From Rhodovulum sp. P5 (GTDB taxonomy: Bacteria > Pseudomonadota > Alphaproteobacteria > Rhodobacterales > Rhodobacteraceae), in the NCBI RefSeq assembly GCF_002079305.1, contig NZ_CP015039.1, positions 744,001-808,000 of the forward strand: 64,000 nt of DNA, read 5' to 3'. Under the pieces are notes generated by a model. That model had not been told where the DNA came from, did not search any database, and was given only the letters and a program-made list of their open reading frames with translations. Each line of letters opens with the position of its first letter. The first letter of the stretch is position 1. A program made the position numbers and the translations under genes. Below are positions 28,360 through 37,253 of this stretch, piece after piece.

Positions 28360-29291
28360 TGCGCTGGGCCGCGATCAAGTCCTTGCGCGCACTTGTCACG
28401 ATGTGGCTGGTCGTGACGTTCGTCTTCTTCGTGCTGCGGATTTCGGGCGACCCGACGACGGTCTTGCTGCCCGATGACGTGGACGAGACGACACGCGCCT
28501 TCTATCGCGCGAAATGGGGGCTCGATGCACCGCTCTGGTCGCAATATGTCGACTATTTCCGCGCGCTTTTGCAGGGCGATTTCGGGATCTCCTTCCGCAA
28601 CAATCAGGACGCGTTCCAACTGGTCTGGGACCGGGTGCCGAAAACGGCATTGCTGGGGGGCACGGCACTGACGCTTGCGCTGGTGATCGGCACGCCGCTG
28701 GGCGTTCTGGCCGCCCTTTACCGCGACAGCTGGCTGGACCGCGCGATCATGAGCGTCGCGGTCTTCGGCTTCTCCATGCCGAACTTCTTTCTGGGGATCC
28801 TGCTGATCCTGATCTTCTCGCTGCACCTGAGGCTCTTGCCATCTTCCGGGTCGGGCACGGTCTGGCATCTGGTGATGCCCGCCCTGACGCTGGGCACCGG
28901 CTTTGCCGCGCAGATCGCGCGCTATACCCGGTCCTCGATGATCGACGTGTTGTCGAAGCCCTATATGCGCACCGCAAGGTCCAAGGGCGCTGGCCCTGCC
29001 CGGCGGGTGACATGGCACGCCGTTCCCAATGCCGCGGTGCCGGTGGTCACGATCCTCGGCTTCAAGGTGGGTGAATTGCTGGGCTGGGCCGTGGTCACCG
29101 AAACGGTGTTCGCCTGGCCGGGGATCGGGCGGCTTTTGACCAATGCGGTGGCCGCGCGCGATCTGGCCGTGGTGCAATGCATCATGATCCTGCTGGCCTT
29201 CACCATGGTGTCGGCCAACATGCTGGTCGATCTGGTCTATGGCTGGCTGGACCCGCGGGTCCGCGTGGGCGCGGGGACACGGCAGAGATGA
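28359..29291 (+). CDS. Dipeptide-type ABC transporter permease (DppB-like)
   Basis: This 310-residue inner-membrane permease has about six helices. The N-terminus has the DppB-type FFVLRISGDPTTVLLPDDV segment. The ATPase-contacting EAA region is seen as YMRTARSKGAGPARRVTWHAVPNAAVPVVTI, and VTETVFAWPGIGRLLTNAV is the usual closing motif. It forms the channel with the DppC-like protein that follows (ATGA overlap at 29288). Confidence 0.92.
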   Translation: MRWAAIKSLRALVTMWLVVTFVFFVLRISGDPTTVLLPDDVDETTRAFYRAKWGLDAPLWSQYVDYFRALLQGDFGISFRNNQDAFQLVWDRVPKTALLGGTALTLALVIGTPLGVLAALYRDSWLDRAIMSVAVFGFSMPNFFLGILLILIFSLHLRLLPSSGSGTVWHLVMPALTLGTGFAAQIARYTRSSMIDVLSKPYMRTARSKGAGPARRVTWHAVPNAAVPVVTILGFKVGELLGWAVVTETVFAWPGIGRLLTNAVAARDLAVVQCIMILLAFTMVSANMLVDLVYGWLDPRVRVGAGTRQR

Positions 29292-30175
29292 GCACGATCG
29301 ACACCTCTGCCGTCACCGGGCGCCGCTGGGCGGTGCTGCGCTTTCTCTCGAGCCTGCCGGTCGCGGTGATGCTGGCCGCGGGCGTGATCGCGGCGATGCT
29401 GTTCATCATGGTCTTTGCCAAGCTGTTGCAGCCCTATGCCTTCGACCATGTCGACCTGTTGAACCGCATGACTCCGCCGGTACCGATGGCCGGCGCGACA
29501 TGGGCGCATCCGCTGGGCACCGACACGCTGGGGCGCGATCTGCTGTCGCGGCTTCTGGTCGCCGCGCAGACCTCGATGCTGTTGTCGCTGCTTGGCACCT
29601 GCCTTGGTGCGGTTCTGGGGATCACGCTGGGGTTTTTCGCGGCCCACAAGGGCGGGTTCTGGGACGAGGTCATCATGGCGCTGGTGGATTTCCAGGCCGC
29701 CATGCCGTGGTTCATCGTGGCCCTCGCCATCCTCGCCTTCATGGGCAACTCCATGGTCGTTTTCGTCATGATCATGGCCCTTTACGGGTGGGAGACCTAT
29801 GCCCGGATCACCCGTGGGCTGGTCCTGTCGGCGCGCGAACAGGGCTATGCGCTGGCGGTTCGGGGTCTCGGCGCGCGGCCGCGCTGGATCTACACCCGGC
29901 ATATCCTGCCCAACATCGCGGGGCCGCTGATCGTGCAACTGACGATCAACTTCCCCAACACGATCCTCTTTGAGACCTCTCTCAGCTTTCTCGGGCTTGG
30001 CATCCGCCCGCCGCTGACCTCTCTCGGCCAGATGCTGGGCGATGGGCGCGATTACCTGATCAGCGCGTGGTGGTTGGCCGTCATCCCGGGTCTGACGATC
30101 TTCCTGACCACCCTTTCCATGTCGATCCTTGGCGACTGGCTGCGCGCCCGGCTCGACCCCTCGCTGGAGCAATGA
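29288..30175 (+). CDS. Dipeptide-type ABC transporter permease (DppC-like)
   Basis: This 295-residue membrane permease has the DppC-type motif HPLGTDTLGRDLLSRLL after the first helix. An EAA loop (GYALAVRGLGARPRWIYTRHILPN) and the end segment ETSLSFLGLGIRPPLTSLGQML are also present. The start ATG at 29288 overlaps the stop of the previous permease. Its stop overlaps the isomerase ATG at 30172. Confidence 0.92.
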   Translation: MSTIDTSAVTGRRWAVLRFLSSLPVAVMLAAGVIAAMLFIMVFAKLLQPYAFDHVDLLNRMTPPVPMAGATWAHPLGTDTLGRDLLSRLLVAAQTSMLLSLLGTCLGAVLGITLGFFAAHKGGFWDEVIMALVDFQAAMPWFIVALAILAFMGNSMVVFVMIMALYGWETYARITRGLVLSAREQGYALAVRGLGARPRWIYTRHILPNIAGPLIVQLTINFPNTILFETSLSFLGLGIRPPLTSLGQMLGDGRDYLISAWWLAVIPGLTIFLTTLSMSILGDWLRARLDPSLEQ

Positions 30176-31104
30176 CCATGACCGACCGCATCATCGCCAC
30201 CGGGTTCAACACCGGCTATGCCGAGGGCGACCTCGACCGATTGGCCGCGCGCCTGTCCCATATGGCCGCAATCGGCTGCACCGGGGCCGAGATCACGGCG
30301 GTTGGCCTTGACGCGGTGGTGTCCTGCAGGCTGGTTCCCGACCGGGTGCAGGCCCTGCGGCAGATCATGGCGGCCCATCCGCTGAGCTATTCGATGCACG
30401 CCCCCATCGCCATCAACCTGATGGACGAAACCCATGCCGACCCGATGCAGCGGGCGGCCATCGTGTCGATGGAGCTTGCCGCAGAGATCGGCGCGCGGGT
30501 CGTCGTGCTGCATCCCGGCCGCTGCCACCCGAAGGACTGGGTCGACCGGCAGGCAGGGCTTCTGCAGTTCGAGCTGGACATGCTGGGCCCCGTGGCAGAC
30601 CGCGCCGCGGCGCTGGGTGTGCAGATCGCCTATGAGAACATCTCGCCCAATGCGCGGGTGGTCGCGGGGGAAGAGACGTCCTATTCCCTCGACCCCCGGC
30701 AACTTGCCATGCAACTGGAGCGGCTGCACCACGACGCGGTCATGGCCTGTCTCGACATCAGTCACGCGCAGCAGGGGGCGGTTCTGTGGTCCTTCGACAT
30801 GGTCGAGGCATGTGCGGCTCTCGCACCCTGGATCGGGCATATCCATTTTTCCGACAGCGCCGGGGTGCCCGCTACCTTCCCCCACACCCATCAGGGGGAG
30901 CGGCATTTCTTCGGCGTGGGCGACATGCATGCGCCGAAGGGCTGGGGCGCGGTCGATTTCGACGCACTGGCCGCCCGGCTGCCCGTGCGGCAGGGAACCC
31001 GCGTGGTGATCGAGATCAAGCGCAATTTCCTTGCCCATGCGGAACGCGCGACATTGCAGGCCGCCAAGGACTTCGGCGCGGCCGTCAACGCGGCGGGGGG
31101 CTGA
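30172..31104 (+). CDS. Sugar phosphate isomerase/epimerase-like TIM-barrel protein
   Basis: This 310-residue xylose-isomerase-like TIM barrel shows MHAPIAINLMDET, VVLHPGRCHPKDWV, IAYENISPNARV (metal Glu), CLDISHAQQGA (metal Asp/His), HIHFSDSAG and VIEIKRNF. It is related in fold, but not closely similar, to the protein at 23660-24475. An ATG at 30172 overlaps the permease stop; a second in-frame ATG lies at 30178, and either could be used. As the last gene of the ABC operon it is likely to isomerise or epimerise the imported compound or its dephosphorylated product. Confidence 0.8.
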   Translation: MTMTDRIIATGFNTGYAEGDLDRLAARLSHMAAIGCTGAEITAVGLDAVVSCRLVPDRVQALRQIMAAHPLSYSMHAPIAINLMDETHADPMQRAAIVSMELAAEIGARVVVLHPGRCHPKDWVDRQAGLLQFELDMLGPVADRAAALGVQIAYENISPNARVVAGEETSYSLDPRQLAMQLERLHHDAVMACLDISHAQQGAVLWSFDMVEACAALAPWIGHIHFSDSAGVPATFPHTHQGERHFFGVGDMHAPKGWGAVDFDALAARLPVRQGTRVVIEIKRNFLAHAERATLQAAKDFGAAVNAAGG

Positions 31105-31171
31105 GGCCAAGGGCGGTCGACGTCAGCCGTTTCCGGCAAGCGTGAGCGCCGAATACCGACGCTCACGCCCC

Positions 31172-32053
31172 CTAGTCGCCCTGACGCGCCCGCCAGGCTG
31201 CGGCGCTATCGAAGAATGCCGCGATCAGGTCGCTGCCCTCACCGACCAGCGCAAAAGCGAACTCCTCGCTGGCCGCCGTCATCTCGGCGATCCGAAGCCG
31301 CCGCACCCCGTCCACCCGTCCGGTGCCGTGGCGCCAGATGAAACCGACACCCAGCCCATTGGCCACGGCCTCGTAGACGCCATCGCGGGAATCGAGCGTC
31401 AGGAAGGGCTCCGGCACAAGGCCCAGCCGGGCGAACAGCCGATCCGCCGCGCGCTGGGTGGATGACCCCCGGGCGCGGAAAATCAGCCGCTCCCCGATCA
31501 GATCGGCGGCGGCGACCTCTGCGCGATCCGCCCAGCGATGGGTCAGGGGCACGATGGCCATCACCTCGTTCCGGATCAGGACCTTGCGGCGAAAGCGGCT
31601 GTCGGGCGGCACGTCGGGGAGGATGCCGACATCGACCTCCCGGTTCAGCACAAGACGGGTGATCCGTTCATGGGAGCCGGATTCGACCCGCAGGCGGACC
31701 GAGGGATAGGCCTTGCTGAAATGGGAAATGATCGCCATGCCCGGCATCATGTTCCCCAGCCCGATGGAGATCTCGCCGGACTCGATCAGGGTATGGCGGG
31801 TCAGCAACCGTTCCGCCGCGGTCCGCTCTCGCGCGACGCGTTCGGCAGAGTCGCACAGGCTGGTGCAGACAGGGGTTGGCACCAGACGCCCGTGGCGGCG
31901 CAGGAACAGCTTCACGCCAAAGCGCGTCTCGATCCGCTTGATCTGCTGGGCCACGGCGGGTTGCGACACGCCCGCGCGCCGGGCGGCCTCGGCATAGGAT
32001 CCGGCGGCGGCCACATGGCGCACATAATCGAGACCGGCAAGGCTAAGGGTCAC
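31172..32053 (-). CDS. LysR family transcriptional regulator
   Basis: This 293-residue regulator has an N-terminal winged helix-turn-helix (GSYAEAARRAGVSQPAVAQQIKRIETRFGVKLF, residues about 18-50) and a type 2 periplasmic-binding-like effector domain (GEISIGLGNMMPGM onward). The start codon is GTG at 32053. It is transcribed divergently from the HAD/ABC/phosphoesterase operon, the classical arrangement in which a LysR protein controls the neighbouring operon and itself. An inverted repeat TTCATC-C-GATGAA directly upstream is a candidate operator. The effector is unknown. Confidence 0.9.
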   Translation of the reverse strand: MTLSLAGLDYVRHVAAAGSYAEAARRAGVSQPAVAQQIKRIETRFGVKLFLRRHGRLVPTPVCTSLCDSAERVARERTAAERLLTRHTLIESGEISIGLGNMMPGMAIISHFSKAYPSVRLRVESGSHERITRLVLNREVDVGILPDVPPDSRFRRKVLIRNEVMAIVPLTHRWADRAEVAAADLIGERLIFRARGSSTQRAADRLFARLGLVPEPFLTLDSRDGVYEAVANGLGVGFIWRHGTGRVDGVRRLRIAEMTAASEEFAFALVGEGSDLIAAFFDSAAAWRARQGD

Positions 32054-32058
32054 GGCAC

Positions 32059-32095
32059 TTCATCCGATGAAAGCGATTCTACCACCAGATGAAAG
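32059..32095. promoter_or_regulatory. Candidate LysR operator
   Basis: A perfect 6-1-6 palindrome TTCATC-C-GATGAA spans 32059-32071, and a second GATGAAAG follows at 32088-32095, 22 bases after the first GATGAAAG (32066-32073). Two-site spacing of about two helical turns beside the lysR start is typical for tetrameric LysR binding. Confidence 0.4.
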
Positions 32096-32107
32096 ACTAG
32101 CTTTCCC

Positions 32108-32125
32108 CTGTTACAGGCGTGTCAC
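32108..32125 (+). promoter_or_regulatory. Candidate Pho box
   Basis: CTGTTAC (32108-32114), AGGC, GTGTCAC (32119-32125) form a 7-4-7 direct repeat close to the PhoB consensus CTGTCAT-N4-CTGTCAT. It lies about 90 bp before the HAD phosphatase start. No clear -10 element was identified downstream. Confidence 0.5.
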
Positions 32126-32214
32126 GGCCAACCGCGACTGTCCCCTCAACACGATGCACCACGCGAACCGACCTCCGTGACCCACCGCGGTCACGGGAAA
32201 GGGAGATGTTGCCG

Positions 32215-32964
32215 ATGATGACGGCCGATGCAGACCTGCTGGACCGCAGGCGGAGCGCCACGCTCGACCCCGCCGCCGTGGCCGGGTTCGATTGCGTGCT
32301 GTGCGATCTCGACGGCTGCCTGATCGCGCAGGGGCAGGCCTTTGCCGATGCCGCGCGGTTCGTTGCCGCCTGCGGTGAGCGGCTTTGGATCGTATCGAAC
32401 AATTCCGCCGACACGGGTGAGACGCTGAGCGCCCGTCTCTGCGCCCTTGGCCTCGACATTCCGCCCGCGCGGATCGTTCTGGCCGGGGAGGAGACAATCC
32501 GCCATCTGGCGACCGAAAGCTCGCGCATCGCCGTTCAGGGCTCCGCGCCGCTGCAGGCGCTGGCCCGCGCGCTGGGTGTCCTGGCAGAGGATGCGCCCGA
32601 CAGCATCGTCTTGTGCCGCGATCCGCGGTTGACGGTAGACATGCTGGGGCCGCTGGCCGACCGGATCGCCGGGGCCGACGAGTTCTGGGTCGCCAATACC
32701 GATATCAGCCATCCCGGCCGCGACGGCTCGCCCGTGGCGGAAACCGGCGTGCTGCTGGCCGCGCTGACCGCCCTGTTGCCCAGCCTGCGCCATCGCAGCC
32801 TTGGCAAGCCCGATGCCTATCTGGTTGAAACGGCGCTCGACCGGGCGGGCACACCGCCCGAGGCGGCGATCTTCGTCGGCGACAATCCTTCGACGGACGG
32901 ACTGGCCGCCGCCCGCGCCGGCGTGTCTTTCCTGCATCTCGACCGGGACGGGGCGCGGCCATGA
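32215..32964 (+). CDS. HAD-superfamily IIA hydrolase (NagD/phosphoglycolate phosphatase-like)
   Basis: This 249-residue HAD phosphatase has motif I CDLDGCL (nucleophile Asp31, acid Asp33), motif II WIVSNNSAD, Lys motif III in LGKPDAYLVETAL, and motif IV FVGDNPSTDGLAA. These, with the C2-type cap, place it in subfamily IIA with NagD and 4-nitrophenyl/phosphoglycolate phosphatases. The start at 32215 is preferred over 32206 because GGGAG then sits nine bases upstream; 32218 is also possible. It leads the operon with two permeases, a receptor, a metallophosphoesterase and a fused ATPase, and overlaps the first permease by four bases. It probably removes phosphate from the import product. Confidence 0.82.
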   Translation: MMTADADLLDRRRSATLDPAAVAGFDCVLCDLDGCLIAQGQAFADAARFVAACGERLWIVSNNSADTGETLSARLCALGLDIPPARIVLAGEETIRHLATESSRIAVQGSAPLQALARALGVLAEDAPDSIVLCRDPRLTVDMLGPLADRIAGADEFWVANTDISHPGRDGSPVAETGVLLAALTALLPSLRHRSLGKPDAYLVETALDRAGTPPEAAIFVGDNPSTDGLAAARAGVSFLHLDRDGARP

Positions 32965-33887
32965 TCGACTATGTCGCCCGGGCGCTTCTCCGCATGATCG
33001 TGACGCTCTTCGTGATCGTCACGCTGGTGTTCTTCGCCACGCGGCTGTCGGGCAGCCCGCTGGATACCTTTCTGGGCGAGGGGCTGACCGCCGAAGACCG
33101 CGAAATGCTGATCACCTATTTCGGCCTCGACGGTTCGATCTGGGAACAGTACCTGCGCTACTTGCGCGGCCTGACCGAGGGAAATTTCGGGATCTCCTTC
33201 CTGGAACGCCGCCCGGTGGCAGAGATCGTGGCCGAACGCATCGGTCCTTCGCTGCAACTGCTTGGCGCGTCGCTGGGCCTGACGCTGGCGGTGTCGATGC
33301 CGCTGGGCATCCTTGCCGCGATCTACCGCACCCACTGGATCGGGTCGGCGATCATGGTGCTGGCCTTCACCGGCTACGCCGTGCCCAATTTCGTCATTGC
33401 CATCGTGATGGTGCTGGTCTTTGCCTTCACGTTGAACTGGCTGCCCGTGGTGGGCAATGGCAGCGCGGCGCATTTCATCATGCCCACGATCGCGATGTCC
33501 GGCGCACTGATCGCGGCTTTGACCCGGTTCACCCGCAACGCGATGCTGGATGTGCTGGGGCAGGACTTCATGCGCACCGCACGGGCCAAGGGGTTGCCCG
33601 AACCCGTGGTGATCCTGAAACACGGACTTAGAAATGCCTCTGTCACCATCATCTCGGTCGTCGGGTTGCAGATCGCGGGGCTGGCCGCGGCGGGCAGCGT
33701 GGTGATCGAGGCGATCTTTTCCTGGCCGGGGGTCGGGGACCTGCTCGTCGCCTCGGCGCTGGAGCGGGACTATCCGGTGCTGCAATTCGGGGTGATCTCG
33801 GTCTCCGTCGCCGTGGTTCTGATCAACACCACGGCCGACATCGCCTATGCGGTGGCCGATCCGCGAATCCGGCTGGCGCGGGGCTGA
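32961..33887 (+). CDS. Dipeptide-type ABC transporter permease (DppB-like)
   Basis: This 308-residue six-helix permease has the FFATRLSGSPLDTFLGEGLT opening segment after helix 1. The EAA loop is MRTARAKGLPEPVVILKHGLRNASVTIIS, and the ending is IEAIFSWPGVGDLLVASAL. It is the first membrane subunit of the second dipeptide-type transporter in this window; its paralogue at 28359 is clearly related but diverged. The start overlaps the HAD phosphatase stop (ATGA). Confidence 0.92.
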   Translation: MIDYVARALLRMIVTLFVIVTLVFFATRLSGSPLDTFLGEGLTAEDREMLITYFGLDGSIWEQYLRYLRGLTEGNFGISFLERRPVAEIVAERIGPSLQLLGASLGLTLAVSMPLGILAAIYRTHWIGSAIMVLAFTGYAVPNFVIAIVMVLVFAFTLNWLPVVGNGSAAHFIMPTIAMSGALIAALTRFTRNAMLDVLGQDFMRTARAKGLPEPVVILKHGLRNASVTIISVVGLQIAGLAAAGSVVIEAIFSWPGVGDLLVASALERDYPVLQFGVISVSVAVVLINTTADIAYAVADPRIRLARG

Positions 33888-33888
33888 G

Positions 33889-34776
33889 ATGAGCGTGACC
33901 GATCATATCGCCCCCGTTCGACCCTCTGGCCTGCGCGCGCTCTGGCAGGGGGGCAACATCTTTCAGAAGGTCGCGCTGATCTCTGCCGTGGTGCTGCTGA
34001 CGCTGGCCGCCGCCGCGCCGCTGATCGCGCCGTTCGACCCGGTGGATCAAAGCCTGATCTCGCGCCTGCGCCCGCCCATCGGGTTCGACCGCTACAAGGC
34101 GGGCCATTACCTCGGCACGGATGAGCTTGGCCGCGACGTGTTTTCCCGCACGCTGTTCGGGCTGCGGCTGACGCTCTCCCTTGCGTTGATGGGGGCCTGT
34201 ATCGGGCTGGTGATCGGCGGTGGGCTGGGGCTGATCGCGGGGCTGCGCCGCGGCGCGACCGAAGACCTGATCATGGGCGCGGTGGATGCGCAGATCGCCA
34301 TCCCCTTCACGCTGATCGCGCTGCTCTTGCTGTCGGTCTTCGGGTCGTCCCTGACGATCATGGTGATGATCCTCGGCATCTACGGGTGGGAGCAATACGC
34401 CCGCATCGTCCGTGCCGAGGTGCGCAAGATCACCACCCTGCCCTTTATCGAGGCCGCCCGCGCCGCAGGGGCCCCGCCCCTCTACACCGCGCGGCGGCAC
34501 ATCCTGCCCAACATCGTCTCGCCGCTGGTCGTGCAGTTCACGCTGGCCGTGTCGAACATCGTGATCCTTGAATCGACGCTCTCATTCCTCGGCCTCGGCG
34601 TGCAGCCGCCCACGGCAACGCTGGGCTCCATGGTGGGCGTCGGGCGCGACTACATGCCGAACGCCCCCTGGACGGTCATCGCCCCGGCCATGATGATCGT
34701 CGTTCTCACCTTTACCGTTCAGATCCTCGGCGACTGGCTGCGCGACCGCGCCGATGTCCGCCTGCGGGAGAGATAA
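33889..34776 (+). CDS. Dipeptide-type ABC transporter permease (DppC-like)
   Basis: This 295-residue permease has the DppC landmark HYLGTDELGRDVFSRTLFG after helix 1. The ATPase contact loop is PFIEAARAAGAPPLYTARRHILPN, and the closing segment is ESTLSFLGLGVQPPTATLGSMV. The start MSVTDHIAP lies one base after the preceding permease stop. It is followed 49 bp later by the receptor gene. Confidence 0.92.
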   Translation: MSVTDHIAPVRPSGLRALWQGGNIFQKVALISAVVLLTLAAAAPLIAPFDPVDQSLISRLRPPIGFDRYKAGHYLGTDELGRDVFSRTLFGLRLTLSLALMGACIGLVIGGGLGLIAGLRRGATEDLIMGAVDAQIAIPFTLIALLLLSVFGSSLTIMVMILGIYGWEQYARIVRAEVRKITTLPFIEAARAAGAPPLYTARRHILPNIVSPLVVQFTLAVSNIVILESTLSFLGLGVQPPTATLGSMVGVGRDYMPNAPWTVIAPAMMIVVLTFTVQILGDWLRDRADVRLRER

Positions 34777-34825
34777 CAACCAGAGGCCCAAGGCCCGGAT
34801 TGCCCCCATCCAAAAGGAAGTGACC

Positions 34826-36376
34826 ATGAAGAAACTGCTTCTGACCACCGCGCTGGCCCTGACCGCGACCGCCGGCCTTGCGCAGGAAATCGTCGTCGGC
34901 GCCGCCAATGTGTCGTCCTATCTCGACCCCGGCCGTGACCATTCCAATGTCGGCTCGCAATTCTACTACAACACCTTCGACACGCTGATCGACCGCGACC
35001 ACGACACGCTGGAAACCGTCTGGGTCCCGGCGCTGGCCACCGAATGGAAGCTGGTGGACCCCAAGACGATGGAACTGAAACTGCGCGAGGGCGTAAAGTT
35101 CCACAATGGCGATGACATGACCGCCGATGACGTGGTCTTTTCGCTTAACCGCATGTACCAGGCGACCTTCCCGCCCTACAAGGTCCGCTCCAAGGACCGG
35201 CTTTCCAACTTCACCGGCGCCGAGAAGGTGGACGACTACACCGTCCGCATCCATGTCGAAAAGGAAGAGCCGCTGTGGGAAACGCTGGTCTCCCTTCAGC
35301 AGGTCATGATCATCCCCGAGGACTATACCAAGGCGCTGTCGGGTGACCCCGACGTCGCCGAGGACGGCGATTTCGAGGCCTTCAGCCTCGCCCCCGTCGG
35401 CACCGGCCCCTACAGCGTCGCAGAGTTCGTGCCGGGTGAACGCGTGGTCTATGAACGCTTCGACGATTTCTGGGGCGAAAAGGCCCCGCTGGAACGCGCC
35501 ATCGTGCGCCGGATGCCGGAAACCGCCAGCCGCATCACCGCGCTGAAGACCGGTGAGGCCGACATCGTGACCAATATCGCGCCTGACCAACTGGCGCTGG
35601 TCAACAGCGACCCCAAGCTGAAGACCGAAGGCAGCGCCACCGCGCTTTTCCACGTCATGATCATGAACGTGAACCACCCCAAGCTGACCGACCCGCGCAT
35701 CCGCCAGGCGATGAGCCTTGCGGTGGATCGCGACACGCTGAACGAGGCGCTGTGGCTGGGCAAGGCGATCGTGCCCTCGACCCACACCATGGCCGAGATG
35801 GGCGCGCTGCATCAGCCCGATCTGGTCACCTTCGAATACGATCCCGAACGGGCCAAGGAGCTGCTGAAAGAGGCCGGTTATGACGGGTTCGAGATCACCT
35901 TCGACACCGACCCGGTCTACTACACCAACGGTCTGCTCGCCGCGCAGGCCATCGTCGAGATGTGGTCGGAGGTCGGCATCAACGGCCGCGTGAACGTCAC
36001 CACCACGTGGAGCGGCGGGTCGCCCAACCTGATGGTGCGCAACTGGTCGAACCCGATGTATTTCGCCGACCCGTTCGGCAGCTTCGGCGTGATGTGGGCG
36101 CCCAACGGCCCGTCCGAGGGCGAAGGCCGCTTCAACACCGATGCGGACTACGCGGCGATCTGGGAACGGTTCCGCTTCTCCAAGGATGTCGAGGCGCGCA
36201 AGACCGCCTATGCCGAGCTGATGGACCGCATCAAGCAGGACCCGCCGGTTCTGCCGCTTTATCGCCCCTATGAAAGCTGGGCGATGAGCAAGTCGGTCAA
36301 CTGGGCGCCGAAGCCGGGGCACATCCCCTATGTGCTCGACTTCCGCGCAGGCTCGATCAGCTTCAACGAAAGCTGA
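34826..36376 (+). CDS. ABC transporter substrate-binding protein, family 5
   Basis: This 516-residue periplasmic receptor has a clear signal peptide (MKKLLLTTALALTATAGLAQ). Family 5 motifs follow: LATEWKLVDPKTMELKLREGVKFHNGDD, DDVVFSLNRMY, LAPVGTGPYSV and LTDPRIRQAMSLAVDRDTL. AAAGGAAG lies close upstream of the ATG. Unlike the operon at 24801, the receptor here follows the permeases and precedes a metallophosphoesterase. A short GGGGCGCGCCCC palindrome lies after the stop. The ligand is unknown; context favours a phosphorylated compound. Confidence 0.9.
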   Translation: MKKLLLTTALALTATAGLAQEIVVGAANVSSYLDPGRDHSNVGSQFYYNTFDTLIDRDHDTLETVWVPALATEWKLVDPKTMELKLREGVKFHNGDDMTADDVVFSLNRMYQATFPPYKVRSKDRLSNFTGAEKVDDYTVRIHVEKEEPLWETLVSLQQVMIIPEDYTKALSGDPDVAEDGDFEAFSLAPVGTGPYSVAEFVPGERVVYERFDDFWGEKAPLERAIVRRMPETASRITALKTGEADIVTNIAPDQLALVNSDPKLKTEGSATALFHVMIMNVNHPKLTDPRIRQAMSLAVDRDTLNEALWLGKAIVPSTHTMAEMGALHQPDLVTFEYDPERAKELLKEAGYDGFEITFDTDPVYYTNGLLAAQAIVEMWSEVGINGRVNVTTTWSGGSPNLMVRNWSNPMYFADPFGSFGVMWAPNGPSEGEGRFNTDADYAAIWERFRFSKDVEARKTAYAELMDRIKQDPPVLPLYRPYESWAMSKSVNWAPKPGHIPYVLDFRAGSISFNES

Positions 36377-36383
36377 GGCACAA

Positions 36384-36395
36384 GGGGCGCGCCCC
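36384..36395 (+). repeat. Short perfect palindrome after receptor gene
   Basis: GGGGCGCGCCCC occurs between the receptor stop and the metallophosphoesterase start, at the same relative position as the hairpins at 16899 and 26383. Its ability to form a hairpin is weak because no loop bases are available. Confidence 0.4.
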
Positions 36396-36421
36396 ACCCC
36401 CACCACTCACGGACCTGTCTT

Positions 36422-37243
36422 ATGCGTATTGCCATCGTTGCCGATATTCACCACGGGGCGCCCTCTCTCACCAAGCGGGGCGATCAGGCGCTGCCGCTGC
36501 TCGACGGTTTCGCGGATTTCGTGGCCGCAGAGGCGCCCGACCTCGTTCTCGATCTGGGCGACCGGATCTCGGACATGGACCGGGACACCGACCTGCGTCT
36601 GGCGCGCGAGGTTGCCGACGCGCTGAAGGCGGTGAAGGCCCCGATCCACCATGTCTGCGGCAATCACGACCGGGACAACATGACCGTCGCCGAAAATGCC
36701 GAGATCCTCGGGCAGGATCTGGTGTCAAAGGTCATCGACGCGGGCGGCTGGCGCATCGCGCTCTGGCGGGCGGAGGCGAAGATCACCCGGACAGAGGCCT
36801 ATCGCGGCTTCGACCTGCCAGAGGCCGATCTGCTGTGGCTGGCCCATGTCGCGGCCAGCACCGACCGGCCGTTGCTGGTGGTCAGCCATGTGCCCGTGTC
36901 GGGCCATGCCCAGACCGGCAACTACTATTTCCAGCGCAGCCCGCAATATGCGACCTATCCGCAGGCAGAGCGCGCCCGGGCGGCCCTTGCCACCGCGCGG
37001 CACCCGGTTGTGTGCCTTGCCGGCCATGTCCACTGGAACACCATCACACAAGTGGACGGGGTGATCCACCTGACCCAGCAGTCGCTGACCGAAAGCTTCA
37101 CCACCCAGGGGGAGCCCGCCGCGGCCTGGGGGATGCTGGAGCTCGGCGCCGATATTCACTGGCAGGTTCACGGCCGCGACCCGTTCGAGTTGCGGATGAC
37201 CCCGCGCCCCGCGCGCTGGACCCCGCCGCTCGCCCCGTTCTGA
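36422..37243 (+). CDS. Calcineurin-like metallophosphoesterase
   Basis: This 273-residue dimetal phosphoesterase has motif blocks VADIHHG (D8, H10), LDLGDRISDMD, CGNHDRDNM, VVSHVPVSGH and AGHVHWNT. No signal peptide is present. It differs from the GpdQ-like protein at 22830 in sequence but shares the fold. It sits between the receptor and the fused ATPase of an ABC importer, an unusual place for an enzyme, and likely hydrolyses the imported phosphoester or diester in the cytoplasm. The specific substrate cannot be read from the sequence. Confidence 0.85.
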   Translation: MRIAIVADIHHGAPSLTKRGDQALPLLDGFADFVAAEAPDLVLDLGDRISDMDRDTDLRLAREVADALKAVKAPIHHVCGNHDRDNMTVAENAEILGQDLVSKVIDAGGWRIALWRAEAKITRTEAYRGFDLPEADLLWLAHVAASTDRPLLVVSHVPVSGHAQTGNYYFQRSPQYATYPQAERARAALATARHPVVCLAGHVHWNTITQVDGVIHLTQQSLTESFTTQGEPAAAWGMLELGADIHWQVHGRDPFELRMTPRPARWTPPLAPF

Positions 37244-37253
37244 GGATCCTCCG

